Positions 1 through 9,704 of a DNA stretch of 64,000 nt are shown here, piece after piece (position 1 is the first letter of the stretch; each line of letters begins with the position of its first letter). The stretch is from NCBI RefSeq assembly GCF_023736155.1, contig NZ_JAMLJJ010000009.1, forward strand, positions 26,472 through 90,471, read 5' to 3'. This DNA is from Larsenimonas salina (GTDB taxonomy: Bacteria; Pseudomonadota; Gammaproteobacteria; Pseudomonadales; Halomonadaceae). A program made the position numbers and the translations under genes. Below the pieces are notes generated by a model. That model did no database searches. It saw only the letters and a list, made by a program, of their open reading frames with translations, and was not told the origin of the DNA.

Positions 1-192
1 ACGAACGGCTTCGTCGAGCACGATGGCACCGCCGCGCAGGATCAGGTGACCCAGAAACGCCTTCTCGGCGATGCGCACGCCGGGGTTTTGCCCGGCGGGG
101 CGTGATTCATGGTGCTGGTGTGTCCATGCCATCGGCGACTCGGCGCCTTCCTGACTGACCGGACGGCAATCGAATTCTTTGATATTAGACAT
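1..192 (-). CDS. soxG: sarcosine oxidase gamma subunit (partial, 3' end off window)
   Basis: Only the first 64 codons are present; the gene continues beyond the left edge. The N-terminus starts MSNIKEFDCRPVS and includes GVRIAEKAFLGHLILRGGA, which fits the gamma subunit of heterotetrameric sarcosine oxidase, a folate-domain-related subunit of the cytosolic enzyme. The ATG lies inside the end of soxA (ATGTCTAA), an 8-bp overlap typical of translational coupling. Position after soxA in the order B-D-A-G supports the call. The rest of the protein cannot be judged. Confidence 0.9.
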   Translation of the reverse strand, partial: MSNIKEFDCRPVSQEGAESPMAWTHQHHESRPAGQNPGVRIAEKAFLGHLILRGGAIVLDEAVR

Positions 193-3100
193 TTTGACGC
201 TCCCACTTGGGATCAAGAAATACCGGGCTGACGATTTCTGCTTCATGCACCGTGCCATCGACCATCGGCATGTAGACGGTCTGGCCCATGCGCTCGTGAC
301 CACCCTTGACGACCGCGAGTGCGATGCCGTGCTTCAGGTGCGCACTGTAGTAGCTTGATGTCACGTGGCCGACCATGGTCATCGGGATCGACTGGTTCGG
401 GTCGAACACGATCTGGGCGCCTTCCTCGAGCACCACGCTTGGGTCCTTCGGCTTGAGGCCGACGAACTGCTTGCGGTCCTTGCGCGAGGTGTCGGGACGC
501 GTCAGAGCGCGCTTGCCAATCCACTCGAACGGCTTGTCGTAGCCCACGGCCCATTGAAGACCAAGGTCTTCCGGCGTGACGGAACCATCGGTGTCCTGAC
601 CGGCGATGATCAGACCCTTCTCGGCACGCAGTACGTGCATGGTTTCGGTGCCGTACGGGGTCAGGCCGTATTTCTCGCCCTTGTCGAACAGCTCAAGCCA
701 GACCTTCATGGCGTAGTTGGCTTGAATGTTGATCTCGTAGGCCAGCTCGCCGGTGAACGAGATTCGGAAGATGCGCGCCGGTACGCCGGCCACGGTGCCT
801 TCCTTCCAATCCATGAACTTGAACGACTCACGGTCGAGGTCCAGATCGGTGGTCACTTCTTCCATCAGCTTCCGCGCGTCCGGGCCGGTCACGGTCATGG
901 TGGCCCAGTGATCGGTTACGGAGGTGAAGTAGACGTCGAGTTCCGGCCATTCGGTCTGATGCCATACTTCCAGCCACTCGAGCACGGACGCCGCGCCGCC
1001 AGTGGTGGTGGTCATCAGGAAGTGGTTCTCACCGAGGCAGCTGGTGGTACCGTCGTCCATCAGCATGCCGTCGTCTTTACACATCAGGCCGTAACGAACG
1101 CGACCCGGCGCGAGCTTGGCCCACTTGTTGGTGTAGACGCGGTTAAGGAATTCACGCGCGTCCGGACCCTGGATGTCGATCTTGCCGAGGGTGGATGCGT
1201 CCAGAATGCCGATTTTCTCGCGCACCGCGAGGCATTCGCGGTTCACGGCCTCGTGCATCGTTTCCTTCTTGCCGTTGACGGTTTTCGGGAAGTACCACGG
1301 ACGCTTCCACTGACCGACGTCCTCGAATTCCGCGCCGTGCTCGACGTGCCACTGATGCATGGCGGTGTAACGCTCGGGGTCGAACAGCTCACGGCAGTGA
1401 CGGCCGGCGATGGCGCCGAAGGTGACCGGCGTGTAGTTCGGGCGGAACACGGTGGTGCCGACTCCCGGGATGCTGCGCTTCAGAATGCGCGCGGCAATCG
1501 CCATGCCGTTGATGTTGCCGAGCTTGCCCTGGTCAGTGCCGAAGCCGAGCGCGGTGTAGCGCTTGACGTGCTCGATGGACTCGAAGCCTTCACGGGTCGC
1601 GATGTCGATGGCAGAGGCCGTGACGTCGTTCTGGAAGTCGACGAACTGCTTGGGCGCGCGCAGCGTGTCCTTGGTGTGTGGCACCTGGTAAAGCTCGCAG
1701 CTCGGGCCTTCCTTGAGTGCGTCGACCTTCGGTACTTCGATCTTCTTGCTGCTGTCGAGGCTGCCGAGATCGCTGAGTGCCTGTTCGGCGGCGGCGGCGG
1801 CGTTTTCAAGCACGCTTTTCAGATCGAAGGTGCCGGTAACGCTGCCTGCAGAGGTCAGACCGCGAACCTCGCCGGGTACGAAACCAAGCACGTCGTCACG
1901 CCATTGCGGACGGGTACCGGTGTGCGAGGACAGGTGCACGACCGGGCTGTAGCCACCGGAACTTGCGATGGTGTCGCACTCGATGTCCTGAACCTTGCCG
2001 GTGACCTTGAAGCCCTGCGGATCGATTTCGGCAACGCATGCGCCAGAGACGCGGTTGGTGCCCTTGCCTTCGATCACGGCGCTGCCGGTGATGATCTTGA
2101 TGCCGAGGTCACGGGCCTGATCGATCAGGCTGCCTTCGGGCGATTTACGCGCATCGACGATGGCGGCGACCTTGCGGCCGGCTTCGTGCCAGTCAAGTGC
2201 GGCGCGATAGGCGTGGTCGTTGGTGGTCGTGAGGACCAGCGTGTTGCCCGGTACTACACCGTAGCGACGGATGTAGGTCGAGACAGCGCCGGCGACCATG
2301 TTGCCCGGAACGTCATTGTTGGCATAAACCAGCGGACGCTCGTGCGTACCGGAGGCCAGAATCACGCGCTTGGCGCGAACGCGGTGCATGCGCGAGCGAA
2401 CCTGCGGGCGGCCGTTGATCGGCGTGGCGCGGTCCCAGACGTGCTCGGTGCGGCGCTCGTGCAGGGTCACGAAGTTGTGATCGTGCAGGCCGTTGGCGGT
2501 GGTGCGCGGCAGCAGTTCGACGTTGTCGAGCTGTGTCAGTTCCTCGAGCACCTCGGCGACCCAGCGTGCGGCCGGCTTGCCGTCGATCAGCTCGCGGCTG
2601 TCGAGCAGGGCGCCGCCCATTTCTTCCTGTTCGTCGCAGACAATGACGCGCACGCCACTGCGACCGGCGGAAAGCGCCGACATCAGACCTGCCGCGCCGG
2701 CACCGACGATCAGAACGTCGCAGTGCTGGTTCAGGTGGTCATAGGTGTCCGGGTCGTTTTCACGCGGGCTGCGGCCGAGACCGGCGCCCTTGCGGATGTA
2801 CTTTTCGTACGTCATCCACATGGAGGCCGGGGCCATGAAGGTCTTGTAGTAGAAGCCCGGCGGCATGAACCCACCGCCCATCTTGCCGACCATGCCCATC
2901 AGGTCGCGCTGAACGTTGGGCCAGCCGTTGGTGCTCTTGGCGACGAGGCCTTCGTAGAGCGCCTGCTGAGTGGCACGCACGTTCGGAACCTGAGTGGACT
3001 CGGTCGAACCAAGCTGCACCAGCGCATTGGGCTCTTCGGCACCTGCGGCGACGACGCCACGCGGACGCGAGTACTTGAAACTGCGGTTGACGATGTCGAC

Positions 3101-3232
3101 GCCGTTGGCGAGCAGGGCCGAGGCCAGTGTGTCGCCTTCAAAGCCTGTGTAACGTGTGCCGTTGTAGGTGAACGTGAGCGGCCGCTTACGGTCGATGCGT
3201 CCACCCTTGGCAAGACGATTAGCCTGTGTCAT
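185..3232 (-). CDS. soxA: sarcosine oxidase alpha subunit
   Basis: 1015 aa, the usual size for the alpha subunit of heterotetrameric sarcosine oxidase. The complex oxidatively demethylates sarcosine to glycine, H2O2 and 5,10-methylene-tetrahydrofolate. The first about 100 residues form the ferredoxin-like segment (GDTLASALLANGV, SRPRGVVAAG). A dinucleotide-binding motif follows at about residue 174 (VLIVGAGAAGLMSAL), and the C-terminal third (from about residue 620) is a GCV-T/aminomethyltransferase-like folate domain. The start overlaps the soxD stop by 4 bp (ATGA), fixing the start and showing coupling. It is part of the glyA-soxBDAG operon and belongs to the last step of glycine-betaine catabolism. 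Confidence 0.97.
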   Translation of the reverse strand: MTQANRLAKGGRIDRKRPLTFTYNGTRYTGFEGDTLASALLANGVDIVNRSFKYSRPRGVVAAGAEEPNALVQLGSTESTQVPNVRATQQALYEGLVAKSTNGWPNVQRDLMGMVGKMGGGFMPPGFYYKTFMAPASMWMTYEKYIRKGAGLGRSPRENDPDTYDHLNQHCDVLIVGAGAAGLMSALSAGRSGVRVIVCDEQEEMGGALLDSRELIDGKPAARWVAEVLEELTQLDNVELLPRTTANGLHDHNFVTLHERRTEHVWDRATPINGRPQVRSRMHRVRAKRVILASGTHERPLVYANNDVPGNMVAGAVSTYIRRYGVVPGNTLVLTTTNDHAYRAALDWHEAGRKVAAIVDARKSPEGSLIDQARDLGIKIITGSAVIEGKGTNRVSGACVAEIDPQGFKVTGKVQDIECDTIASSGGYSPVVHLSSHTGTRPQWRDDVLGFVPGEVRGLTSAGSVTGTFDLKSVLENAAAAAEQALSDLGSLDSSKKIEVPKVDALKEGPSCELYQVPHTKDTLRAPKQFVDFQNDVTASAIDIATREGFESIEHVKRYTALGFGTDQGKLGNINGMAIAARILKRSIPGVGTTVFRPNYTPVTFGAIAGRHCRELFDPERYTAMHQWHVEHGAEFEDVGQWKRPWYFPKTVNGKKETMHEAVNRECLAVREKIGILDASTLGKIDIQGPDAREFLNRVYTNKWAKLAPGRVRYGLMCKDDGMLMDDGTTSCLGENHFLMTTTTGGAASVLEWLEVWHQTEWPELDVYFTSVTDHWATMTVTGPDARKLMEEVTTDLDLDRESFKFMDWKEGTVAGVPARIFRISFTGELAYEINIQANYAMKVWLELFDKGEKYGLTPYGTETMHVLRAEKGLIIAGQDTDGSVTPEDLGLQWAVGYDKPFEWIGKRALTRPDTSRKDRKQFVGLKPKDPSVVLEEGAQIVFDPNQSIPMTMVGHVTSSYYSAHLKHGIALAVVKGGHERMGQTVYMPMVDGTVHEAEIVSPVFLDPKWERQNV

Positions 3233-3621
3233 GCCTGTTCCTCCTCGTTCAGTGATTCGCTCTCGGGACGTGCGCCAACGGTCTGCCAGCCGCTTGTTTC
3301 AGCCTGGACGCCGGACTGACGTTTCAGGTCCCCAACGTTTTCAGCGGTAACCGACGGGCGCTCACCCATCTTGTACGTCTCGTAGATTTCATAAGTTGCG
3401 GAGTTACGCGTCATGTTGAAGAACTTGCGGCAACCGACCGCGTGCAGCCACATCTCGTGGTGAACGCCGCGCTCGTTATCACGGAAGAACAGGTAGCCGC
3501 CCCATTCGTCGTCGGTGCTGTTCGCCGGGTCCGCCGGACGGCGCAGGTGCGCCTGACCGCTCGGGTGGAACTCTTCTTCTTCGCGGTACTCGTCGCAGTA
3601 CGGGCAATAGATATGAAACAT
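3229..3621 (-). CDS. soxD: sarcosine oxidase delta subunit
   Basis: 130 aa. It begins MFHIYCPYCDEYREEEEF; the CPYC pair and a later HAVGCRKFF cysteine match the small zinc-binding delta subunit. The segment LFFRDNERGVHHEMWLHAVGCRKFFNMTRN is diagnostic in length and order. It lies 12 bp after soxB and overlaps soxA by 4 bp. The delta subunit has a structural role in the alpha-beta-gamma-delta tetramer. The protein is somewhat longer at its C-terminus than many homologues (about 90-110 aa), with a charged low-complexity tail. Confidence 0.96.
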   Translation of the reverse strand: MFHIYCPYCDEYREEEEFHPSGQAHLRRPADPANSTDDEWGGYLFFRDNERGVHHEMWLHAVGCRKFFNMTRNSATYEIYETYKMGERPSVTAENVGDLKRQSGVQAETSGWQTVGARPESESLNEEEQA

Positions 3622-3633
3622 GCTGCAATCTCC

Positions 3634-4884
3634 TCAGTGAGCGACGCCAGCGGCACCGTGTTCGTCCACCAGTGCGCCCGTATTGAAACGGTCGATCGAA
3701 AATGGCGCGGCAATGGGGTGGGCTTCGTTCTTGGCAAGCGTTGCCGCGAAGATATGACCGGAACCTGGCGTGGCCTTGAAGCCACCGGTACCCCAACCGC
3801 AGTTGAAGAACATGCCCTTGACCGGCGTTGCCGAGATGATCGGGCTGGCGTCCGGGCAGGTGTCGACGACACCACCCCACTGACGGTTCATGCGGACACG
3901 CGAGAAGATCGGGAACATCTCGACGATGGCCTGAAGCGTATGCTCGACCGTCGTGTAGCTGCCGCGCTGACCGTAGCCGACGTAGCCATCGATACCGGCG
4001 CCGATGACCAGGTCACCCTTGTCCGACTGGCTGACGTAGCCGTGAACGTGGTTGGACATGACCACGGTGTCGAGTACCGGCTTGAGCGGCTCGGAGACCA
4101 GGGCCTGCAGCGGGTGCGACTCGAGCGGCAGCTTGAAGCCGGCCATCTTGGCAAGTACGCCCGAGTTACCGGCCGCGACGCAGCCTACGGTCTTGGCTTC
4201 GATGTCACCGCGGTTGGTGTGCACGCCATAGACGCGGCCGTCACGGATCTTGAAGCCGGTCACTTCGGTGTTTTGCAGAAGGTCAACGCCCATGGCGTCG
4301 GCTGCGCGGGCAAAGCCCCAGGCGACGGCGTCGTGACGCGCAACACCACCACGTGGCTGCCAGGAGGCGCCCATGACCGGGTAACGTGCGTTCTTGGAGC
4401 AGTCGAGAATCGGAACGATGTCCTGCACGCCCTTGGCGTCGAGCACTTCACCGTCGACGCCGTTCAAGCGGTTGGCGTTGACGCGGCGCTGGATGTCGCG
4501 CATGTCCTGCAGGGTGTGACCCAGGTTGAGTACGCCACGCTGCGAGAACATGACGTTGTAGTTCAAGTCCTGCGACAGACCTTCCCACAGCTTCATCGAG
4601 TGCTCGAACATCGCTGCGGCTTCGTCCCACAGATAGTTCGAACGAACGATGGTCGTGTTACGCGCGGTGTTACCGCCGCCAAGCCAGCCTTTCTCGATCA
4701 CGGCCACGTTGGTGATGCCGTGTTCCTTGGCCAGGTAGTAGGCCGTCGCCAGCCCGTGACCGCCGCCGCCGACGATGATGACGTCGTACTGCTTCTTGGG
4801 CGTCGGGTTGCGCCATTGACGCTCCCAGTTCTCATGGTGGCTCATCGCATGCTTGACGAGCCCGAATCCTGAATAACGCTTCAT
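3634..4884 (-). CDS. soxB: sarcosine oxidase beta subunit
   Basis: 416 aa from the ATG at 4884, preceded by GGAG (ctttggagataaacATG). The longer open frame upstream of this ATG runs into glyA and is not used. The FAD-binding Rossmann motif [19 protein letters not shown] is at about residues 34-52. This subunit carries non-covalent FAD and covalent FMN and performs sarcosine oxidation; the family's FMN histidine lies in the N-terminal third. The C-terminal [17 protein letters not shown] motif is typical. Glycine made here can be used by the upstream glyA product. A 12-bp gap separates it from soxD. Confidence 0.97.
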   Translation of the reverse strand: MKRYSGFGLVKHAMSHHENWERQWRNPTPKKQYDVIIVGGGGHGLATAYYLAKEHGITNVAVIEKGWLGGGNTARNTTIVRSNYLWDEAAAMFEHSMKLWEGLSQDLNYNVMFSQRGVLNLGHTLQDMRDIQRRVNANRLNGVDGEVLDAKGVQDIVPILDCSKNARYPVMGASWQPRGGVARHDAVAWGFARAADAMGVDLLQNTEVTGFKIRDGRVYGVHTNRGDIEAKTVGCVAAGNSGVLAKMAGFKLPLESHPLQALVSEPLKPVLDTVVMSNHVHGYVSQSDKGDLVIGAGIDGYVGYGQRGSYTTVEHTLQAIVEMFPIFSRVRMNRQWGGVVDTCPDASPIISATPVKGMFFNCGWGTGGFKATPGSGHIFAATLAKNEAHPIAAPFSIDRFNTGALVDEHGAAGVAH

Positions 4885-4924
4885 GTTTATCTCCAAAGAA
4901 CGCCGATCCGTTCTTGTCAGGCAA

Positions 4925-6232
4925 TCAGAAGGCGGTGGCGTTTTCGTCGGCCATCGCGGAAGTTTTGGCGTCCCCGTAGACGGGGTAACGAGCGCAGAGG
5001 CGTGCGACCTGGTCGCGAACCTCGGCTTCGACCGCCTCGGTGGCATCGCCCTGTTCGAGCGCATCGAGTACGTCGCAGATCCAGCCAGCAAGCTGCACGC
5101 AGTCGGCTTCGACCATGCCGCGGGTCGTGATGGCCGGTGTGCCGATGCGAAGACCGGAGGTCACGAACGGGCTCTGCGGATCGTTGGGTACGGTGTTCTT
5201 GTTGACCGTGATGTGCGCGCGACCGAGCGCGGCGTCGGCGTCCTTGCCGGTAATGCCCTGCTTGATCAGCGACACGAGGAACAGGTGATCGTTGGTGCCA
5301 CCGGACACCACGTCAAAGCCTCGCTCGATGAAGGTCTCGGCCATGACCTGAGCATTGGCCAGTACCTGACGCTGATAGTTGACGAAGTCCTGACACATCG
5401 CTTCCTTGAACGCCACGGCCTTGGCCGCGATGACGTGCATCAGGGGGCCGCCCTGCTGGCCGGGGAATACGGCTGCATTGAGCTTCTTGTACAGGTCGGC
5501 GTCGCCGTTGGCTGAAAGAATCATGCCGCCACGCGGGCCGCGCAGAGTCTTGTGCGTGGTGGTGGTCACGACGTGGGCGTGGGGCAGCGGGCTCGGGTAG
5601 AGATCCGCCGCGACCAGACCGGCCACATGGGCCATGTCGACCAGCAGCCACGCACCGACGTTATCGGCAATGGAGCGGAACCGGCGCCAGTCGATCACGC
5701 GCGAATAGGCAGAAAAGCCCGCGATGATCAGCTTGGGCTGGTGTTCGTTGGCCAGGCGCTCGACGTCGTCGTAGTCGATTTCGCCGGTCTCTGGGTCGAG
5801 GCCGTATTGAATGGCGTTGTAGTGCTTGCCGGAAAAGTTCGGCGCCGCACCGTGGGTCAGGTGGCCACCGTGGGCAAGGCTCATGCCGAGCACGGTGTCG
5901 CCGGGCTTGACCAGCGCCATGAAGACCGCCGCGTTCGCCTGGGCACCGGAGTGCGGTTGCACGTTGGCGTAGTCGGCCCCGAACAGGTCGCAGGCGCGCT
6001 CGATCGCCAGCTGCTCGGCCTTGTCGACGAACTCGCAGCCGCCATAGTAGCGACGACCCGGATAGCCTTCGGCGTACTTGTTGGTGAGCTGTGAGCCCTG
6101 GGCCTGCATTACCGCCCGACTGGTGTAGTTTTCGGACGCGATCAGCTCGATGTGCGCTTCCTGGCGCTCGACCTCTTCGGTGATGGCGGCCGTGATCAAG
6201 GGATCAAAGACGTTCAGATCATCATGGTTCAT
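4925..6232 (-). CDS. glyA: serine hydroxymethyltransferase
   Basis: 435 aa PLP enzyme that interconverts glycine plus 5,10-methylene-THF with serine plus THF. The signature [17 protein letters not shown] places the PLP lysine at residue 228. [11 protein letters not shown] and [13 protein letters not shown] are also present. The start chosen is ATG 6232 (MNHDDLNVF); an in-frame ATG 15 bp upstream is possible and neither has a strong ribosome site. Position at the head of soxBDAG suggests a catabolic copy that consumes the glycine and methylene-THF produced by sarcosine oxidase, rather than the housekeeping glyA. Confidence 0.96.
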   Translation of the reverse strand: MNHDDLNVFDPLITAAITEEVERQEAHIELIASENYTSRAVMQAQGSQLTNKYAEGYPGRRYYGGCEFVDKAEQLAIERACDLFGADYANVQPHSGAQANAAVFMALVKPGDTVLGMSLAHGGHLTHGAAPNFSGKHYNAIQYGLDPETGEIDYDDVERLANEHQPKLIIAGFSAYSRVIDWRRFRSIADNVGAWLLVDMAHVAGLVAADLYPSPLPHAHVVTTTTHKTLRGPRGGMILSANGDADLYKKLNAAVFPGQQGGPLMHVIAAKAVAFKEAMCQDFVNYQRQVLANAQVMAETFIERGFDVVSGGTNDHLFLVSLIKQGITGKDADAALGRAHITVNKNTVPNDPQSPFVTSGLRIGTPAITTRGMVEADCVQLAGWICDVLDALEQGDATEAVEAEVRDQVARLCARYPVYGDAKTSAMADENATAF

Positions 6233-6510
6233 GGAAGTACCCGGCATCTTGTGATTGTTCGGCCCAAGCGGCCTTGCAGGCGGGACTTGGACAATGCGCG
6301 TCGGCTGGCGCCGATTCCGGTGGGATGGCGCGTCCGTGATGAGCCCATCATTGGCTGGATCGAGAGGCAAATGATTGAACGTTTGCGTCAGTTCTTTTGT
6401 AAGAAATCGCGAACGACGCTAATTTTTTGAATTTGCGTCATTTTTCGGTAACAAAGCGCGTCATTCATTAGTCGTGCATGTCGCGCTGAGATACACCGAT
6501 GTCGCGGCTG
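6233..6510 (-). promoter_or_regulatory. glyA-sox promoter region with three TGACGC repeats
   Basis: This 278-bp non-coding stretch separates the regulator from glyA. On the minus strand TGACGC occurs three times (complement positions 6385-6390, 6435-6440 and 6458-6463); the first two are within a shared 9-bp word (TTTGCGTCA on plus, 6382-6390 and 6432-6440), 50 bp apart. The stretch around 6415-6450 is AT-rich. Repeated half-sites fit binding by an AraC-type activator such as the adjacent one, but this is inference. I saw no glycine riboswitch signature. Confidence 0.35.
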
Positions 6511-7566
6511 TTATCGGTCGCTGTGGTCGTCGATGTGCAGGAAGAAGGGGTCCACCAGCGGCGTGTGCGCCGTTTTTGAACGTTTGCGCAATTCCGAGGG
6601 GGATACGCCGAAGGCGTCGCGAAAATGACGCGAGAAATGGGCGGTGTCGGAAAAGCCGCAGCGGTCGCCAATGTCGGTGACGCTTGCCTGAGTGTAGCTC
6701 AATAACCAGTACCCGTAGCGAAGGCGCAGGTCGCGGGCGAATTTCTGTGGGCTCATGCCGAGCTGATCGCGAAAGCGGCGCTCGAGGCTCCGCCGGGAGG
6801 TGTTGAGCCGACCGGCCAGCTCATCGACGCTCAGGATGGTGCCGAGGTGCTGCTCGAGCGTCGAAATGGCCCGTCGCACCAGCGGGTCGACCACCCGGTT
6901 GAAGATCACGGGCTGAGGCTGGGGGTGCGAGGCCTCCCGGGGCTCATCGATCAGCATGATGTGCAGGCTCTTTCGTGCCCACGAGCGGCCCAGATGGCGC
7001 TCGATCAGATACGCCGCCAGGTCGGCGGAAGCGATGCCGCCGGCGCAGGTCAGCCGGTCGCCGTCGTCCAGGTAGAGCTGATCGGCGACCGGCTCGATGT
7101 CGGGGTAGCGCGAAGCCAGATCGCGATGGTGGTACCAGCTGATGCAGCAGCGCCGGCCCTCCATCAGCCCGGCCTGAATCAGCGGGAAGGCCCCGGTGCA
7201 GATACCGATCAGCGGCACGCCCTTGTCGGCGGCGAGGCGAAGATAGGCGAGGGCGTCCGGGTCCTGCGGGTCGTCGTGCTCCTCGTCTGACAGCACCCCG
7301 CCGATCACGACGATGTAATCGAAGCGCTCAGGGGCGCTCAAGGGCTCGCAGTCGGTCATGACCGCGCCGCAGCTGGAGGCGACATTCTGACCGTGGCTTG
7401 TCATGAAGCGCCACTGACAGTGCACCTGCCGGCTGCGGTCGCCGTCATCGGCGGCCAGGCGCAGGCAGTCGACGAACGCCGAGAAGGGCAGCATGGTGAA
7501 GCGCTGCAAAAGAACGAACCCCACCGACAGGGGCGCGCATTGAGGCGCACTGGCATTTAACAGCAT
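6511..7566 (-). CDS. GlxA-family AraC-type regulator, likely of sarcosine/betaine catabolism
   Basis: 351 aa from ATG 7566; a GTG 21 bp upstream is an alternative start. The N-terminal half is a DJ-1/PfpI-like amidotransferase-type domain (YIVVIGGVLSDEE, then GICTGAFPLIQAGLMEGRR). The C-terminal about 100 residues are an AraC DNA-binding domain with two helix-turn-helix units (SVDELAGRLNTSRRSLERRF and VTDIGDRCGFSDTAHFSRHFRDAFGVSPSE). The architecture matches GbdR and SouR, which activate betaine and sarcosine genes in Pseudomonas. Its place directly upstream of glyA-soxBDAG, on the same strand, supports that role. Which ligand it senses cannot be read from the sequence. Confidence 0.88.
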   Translation of the reverse strand: MLLNASAPQCAPLSVGFVLLQRFTMLPFSAFVDCLRLAADDGDRSRQVHCQWRFMTSHGQNVASSCGAVMTDCEPLSAPERFDYIVVIGGVLSDEEHDDPQDPDALAYLRLAADKGVPLIGICTGAFPLIQAGLMEGRRCCISWYHHRDLASRYPDIEPVADQLYLDDGDRLTCAGGIASADLAAYLIERHLGRSWARKSLHIMLIDEPREASHPQPQPVIFNRVVDPLVRRAISTLEQHLGTILSVDELAGRLNTSRRSLERRFRDQLGMSPQKFARDLRLRYGYWLLSYTQASVTDIGDRCGFSDTAHFSRHFRDAFGVSPSELRKRSKTAHTPLVDPFFLHIDDHSDR

Positions 7567-7708
7567 GACTCGGCCATCCGGGGACACGTTGATCCGTATT
7601 GTTGTTGTCGTGGCACCGGGGCGGCAAGCGCGCGGTGCAGTTGTTGGGCGACAAGAATAGTGCGGACGGCAAGGCGGTGTCGATACGCTCTTCAGTTCGA
7701 TGCGGGGT

Positions 7709-8833
7709 TCAGGGCGAGAGGCTCACCCGAACGGTCGGGCTGCCGTCGGTTTCATCGAGTTCCAGCGCATGATCGAGCCGGCGCTCGTGGTCATCGAACA
7801 AGTGGCATGGACCGTCGATGGCGAGGCGAATCGGTCCGTCGACGATAACGCCTTCGGCCTTGAGTTCGGCCATTGGTCGACGCGCCGTCACCGGCGTCTC
7901 GTGGCCGGGCAGACGCACATGCACCAGTGCCTCGGTTCCAAGCGGTTCGATCAGATCGACCGTGCCGGAAAGCGCGCCGTCTGCGTCCAGGCGCAGATGT
8001 TCCGGGCGAATGCCCAGCGTTCGGGCCTGCGCAAGCACCGCATTTGAGCCCGTGAGCTGACGGTGGCCGGGTAGAAAGGCCAAACCGCCCTCATGATGCA
8101 CCGGCAGCAGGTTCATGGCCGGTGAGCCGATGAATCGGGCCACGAAGCAGCTGGCCGGGCGTTCAAACAGCGCCATCGGCGTGCCGATCTGCTCGATCCG
8201 CCCGTCTCGCATCACCACCAGTCGGTCTGCAAGCGTCATGGCCTCCACCTGATCGTGGGTAACGTAAAGCATGCTGGCCCCGAGGCGCTTTTGCAGCCGG
8301 CGGATTTCGAGGCGCATCTGCACTCTGAGCGCGGCGTCCAGATTCGACAGCGGCTCATCGAACAGAAACACCCTGGGTTCTCTCACGATCGCTCGGCCCA
8401 TGGCGACCCGCTGGCGCTGGCCGCCGGAAAGCTGTTTCGGCCGCCGGTCGAGCAGATGCTCGATGCCAAGCAGGGTGGCGGCTTCCTTGACCCGGCGCGA
8501 GATTTCCGCCCGCGGCCGTTTTTGAAGCGTGAGCGCGTAGGCCATGTTGCCGAATACGCTCATGTGCGGGTAGAGCGCGTAGTTCTGAAACACCATCGCC
8601 ACGTCGCGCCTGGCGGGTTCGAGCGTGTTGGCCGGTTGATCGCCCAGGGTGAGCGTACCGCCGCTGATCGATTCGAGCCCGGCCACCATGCGCAGAAGCG
8701 TCGATTTTCCGCAGCCGGATGGCCCGACCAGTACCATCAGTTCGCCATCCTCGAGGGTCAGGTCGATACCATGTACGGCGCGCTGGCCGCCGGGATAGGT
8801 TTTCGTGAGCTGCTCGCAGGCAAGCGTTGCCAT
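7709..8833 (-). CDS. ugpC: sn-glycerol-3-phosphate ABC transporter ATPase
   Basis: 374 aa MalK/UgpC-class ATPase. Walker [10 protein letters not shown] is at residues 37-45, the signature [15 protein letters not shown] at about 135, and Walker [14 protein letters not shown] follows. The C-terminal about 120 residues form the regulatory OB (TOBE) domain ([19 protein letters not shown]). It couples ATP hydrolysis to uptake through UgpAE. It is last in the order ugpB-A-E-C and starts 25 bp after ugpE. MalK-type ATPases are exchangeable between sugar systems, so the substrate assignment comes mainly from the linked UgpB. Confidence 0.93.
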   Translation of the reverse strand: MATLACEQLTKTYPGGQRAVHGIDLTLEDGELMVLVGPSGCGKSTLLRMVAGLESISGGTLTLGDQPANTLEPARRDVAMVFQNYALYPHMSVFGNMAYALTLQKRPRAEISRRVKEAATLLGIEHLLDRRPKQLSGGQRQRVAMGRAIVREPRVFLFDEPLSNLDAALRVQMRLEIRRLQKRLGASMLYVTHDQVEAMTLADRLVVMRDGRIEQIGTPMALFERPASCFVARFIGSPAMNLLPVHHEGGLAFLPGHRQLTGSNAVLAQARTLGIRPEHLRLDADGALSGTVDLIEPLGTEALVHVRLPGHETPVTARRPMAELKAEGVIVDGPIRLAIDGPCHLFDDHERRLDHALELDETDGSPTVRVSLSP

Positions 8834-8858
8834 GTCAGGGCCTCCTTGGGGTGCGGGG

Positions 8859-9704
8859 TCATTTATCGAGGTCGGTCAGCCCGCGCACGAAAAACCGCTG
8901 GAAGGCGATGATGACGGCGACCGGCGGCAGAATCGTCAATACGGCCATGGCGGTGGCAAGCTGCCACGGCGGCAGGGTGTCGGTGGCCTGTACGAAGTTT
9001 TTTAGGCTGATGACGGCGGTGGCGTGCTCGGGGGAGTTGGCCGCGAGCAGCGGCCACAGATACTGGTTCCAGCCGTAGAGGAACATGATCACAAAAAGCG
9101 CCGCCAGATTGGTCCTTGAAAGCGGTATGACGAAATCCTTTAAAAAGCGCATTGGCCCGGCGCCGTCGAGCCGGGCAGCCTCGATCAGCTCCTGAGGCAG
9201 GCTCATGAAGCTCTGGCGCAGTAGAAAGGTCGCGGTGGCCGAGGCGATCAGCGGCAGGATCATGCCGGCGTAGGTGTCGATCAGGCCAAAGCGGGCTACC
9301 ACGCTGTAGGTCGGGACGATGCGCACCTCGATGGGGAGCATCAGCGTTACGAAAATCAGCCAGAAACACAGCGTGCGGCACGGAAATCGAAAGAAGACGA
9401 TGGCGTAGGCGGCCAGCAGGGAAATGGCGATCTTACCCACTGCGATGCCCAGCGCCATGATCAGGGAATTCAACAAGAGCCGGAGCGCGCTGACGCCGAG
9501 CCCGCTGATGGGCTCGCTCAGAAGCTGCCAGTAGTTGGCAAGCCCTTCGTCTCCAAACCACAGTGGCGCCACGCCGCTTTGAAGCGCGCCCGCGCTGTGG
9601 GTCGAGGCGGTAAGGGCGAGCCAGACCGGCAGGCCGAACACGAGCACGCCGAGCACTAAAATCACATGAGTGAGCCGGTCAAGACCCGGGCGGGAGTAGC
9701 GCAT
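8859..9704 (-). CDS. ugpE: sn-glycerol-3-phosphate ABC transporter permease
   Basis: 281 aa MalG-class permease with six predicted membrane segments, the first at about residues 12-32. The EAA loop that contacts the ATPase is visible as [25 protein letters not shown]. Its ATG overlaps the ugpA stop by one base (TGATG), which implies coupling. Forms the membrane channel with UgpA. Confidence 0.93.
   Translation of the reverse strand: MRYSRPGLDRLTHVILVLGVLVFGLPVWLALTASTHSAGALQSGVAPLWFGDEGLANYWQLLSEPISGLGVSALRLLLNSLIMALGIAVGKIAISLLAAYAIVFFRFPCRTLCFWLIFVTLMLPIEVRIVPTYSVVARFGLIDTYAGMILPLIASATATFLLRQSFMSLPQELIEAARLDGAGPMRFLKDFVIPLSRTNLAALFVIMFLYGWNQYLWPLLAANSPEHATAVISLKNFVQATDTLPPWQLATAMAVLTILPPVAVIIAFQRFFVRGLTDLDK

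Noticed and set aside
365..3319. A very long plus-strand open frame of 984 codons opposite soxA and soxD
   Set aside because: It is antisense to the well-supported sarcosine oxidase genes, its translation is compositionally odd (His/Val/Gly-rich) and it has no recognisable domain. Such frames are common opposite GC-rich genes with periodic third-position G or C.
4885..5091. N-terminal extension of soxB
   Set aside because: It overlaps the 3' end of glyA, and ATG 4884 has a good Shine-Dalgarno and gives the standard SoxB N-terminus.
6233..6510. Glycine riboswitch before glyA
   Set aside because: I looked for the conserved tandem aptamer pattern and saw none; control by the neighbouring activator is more likely.
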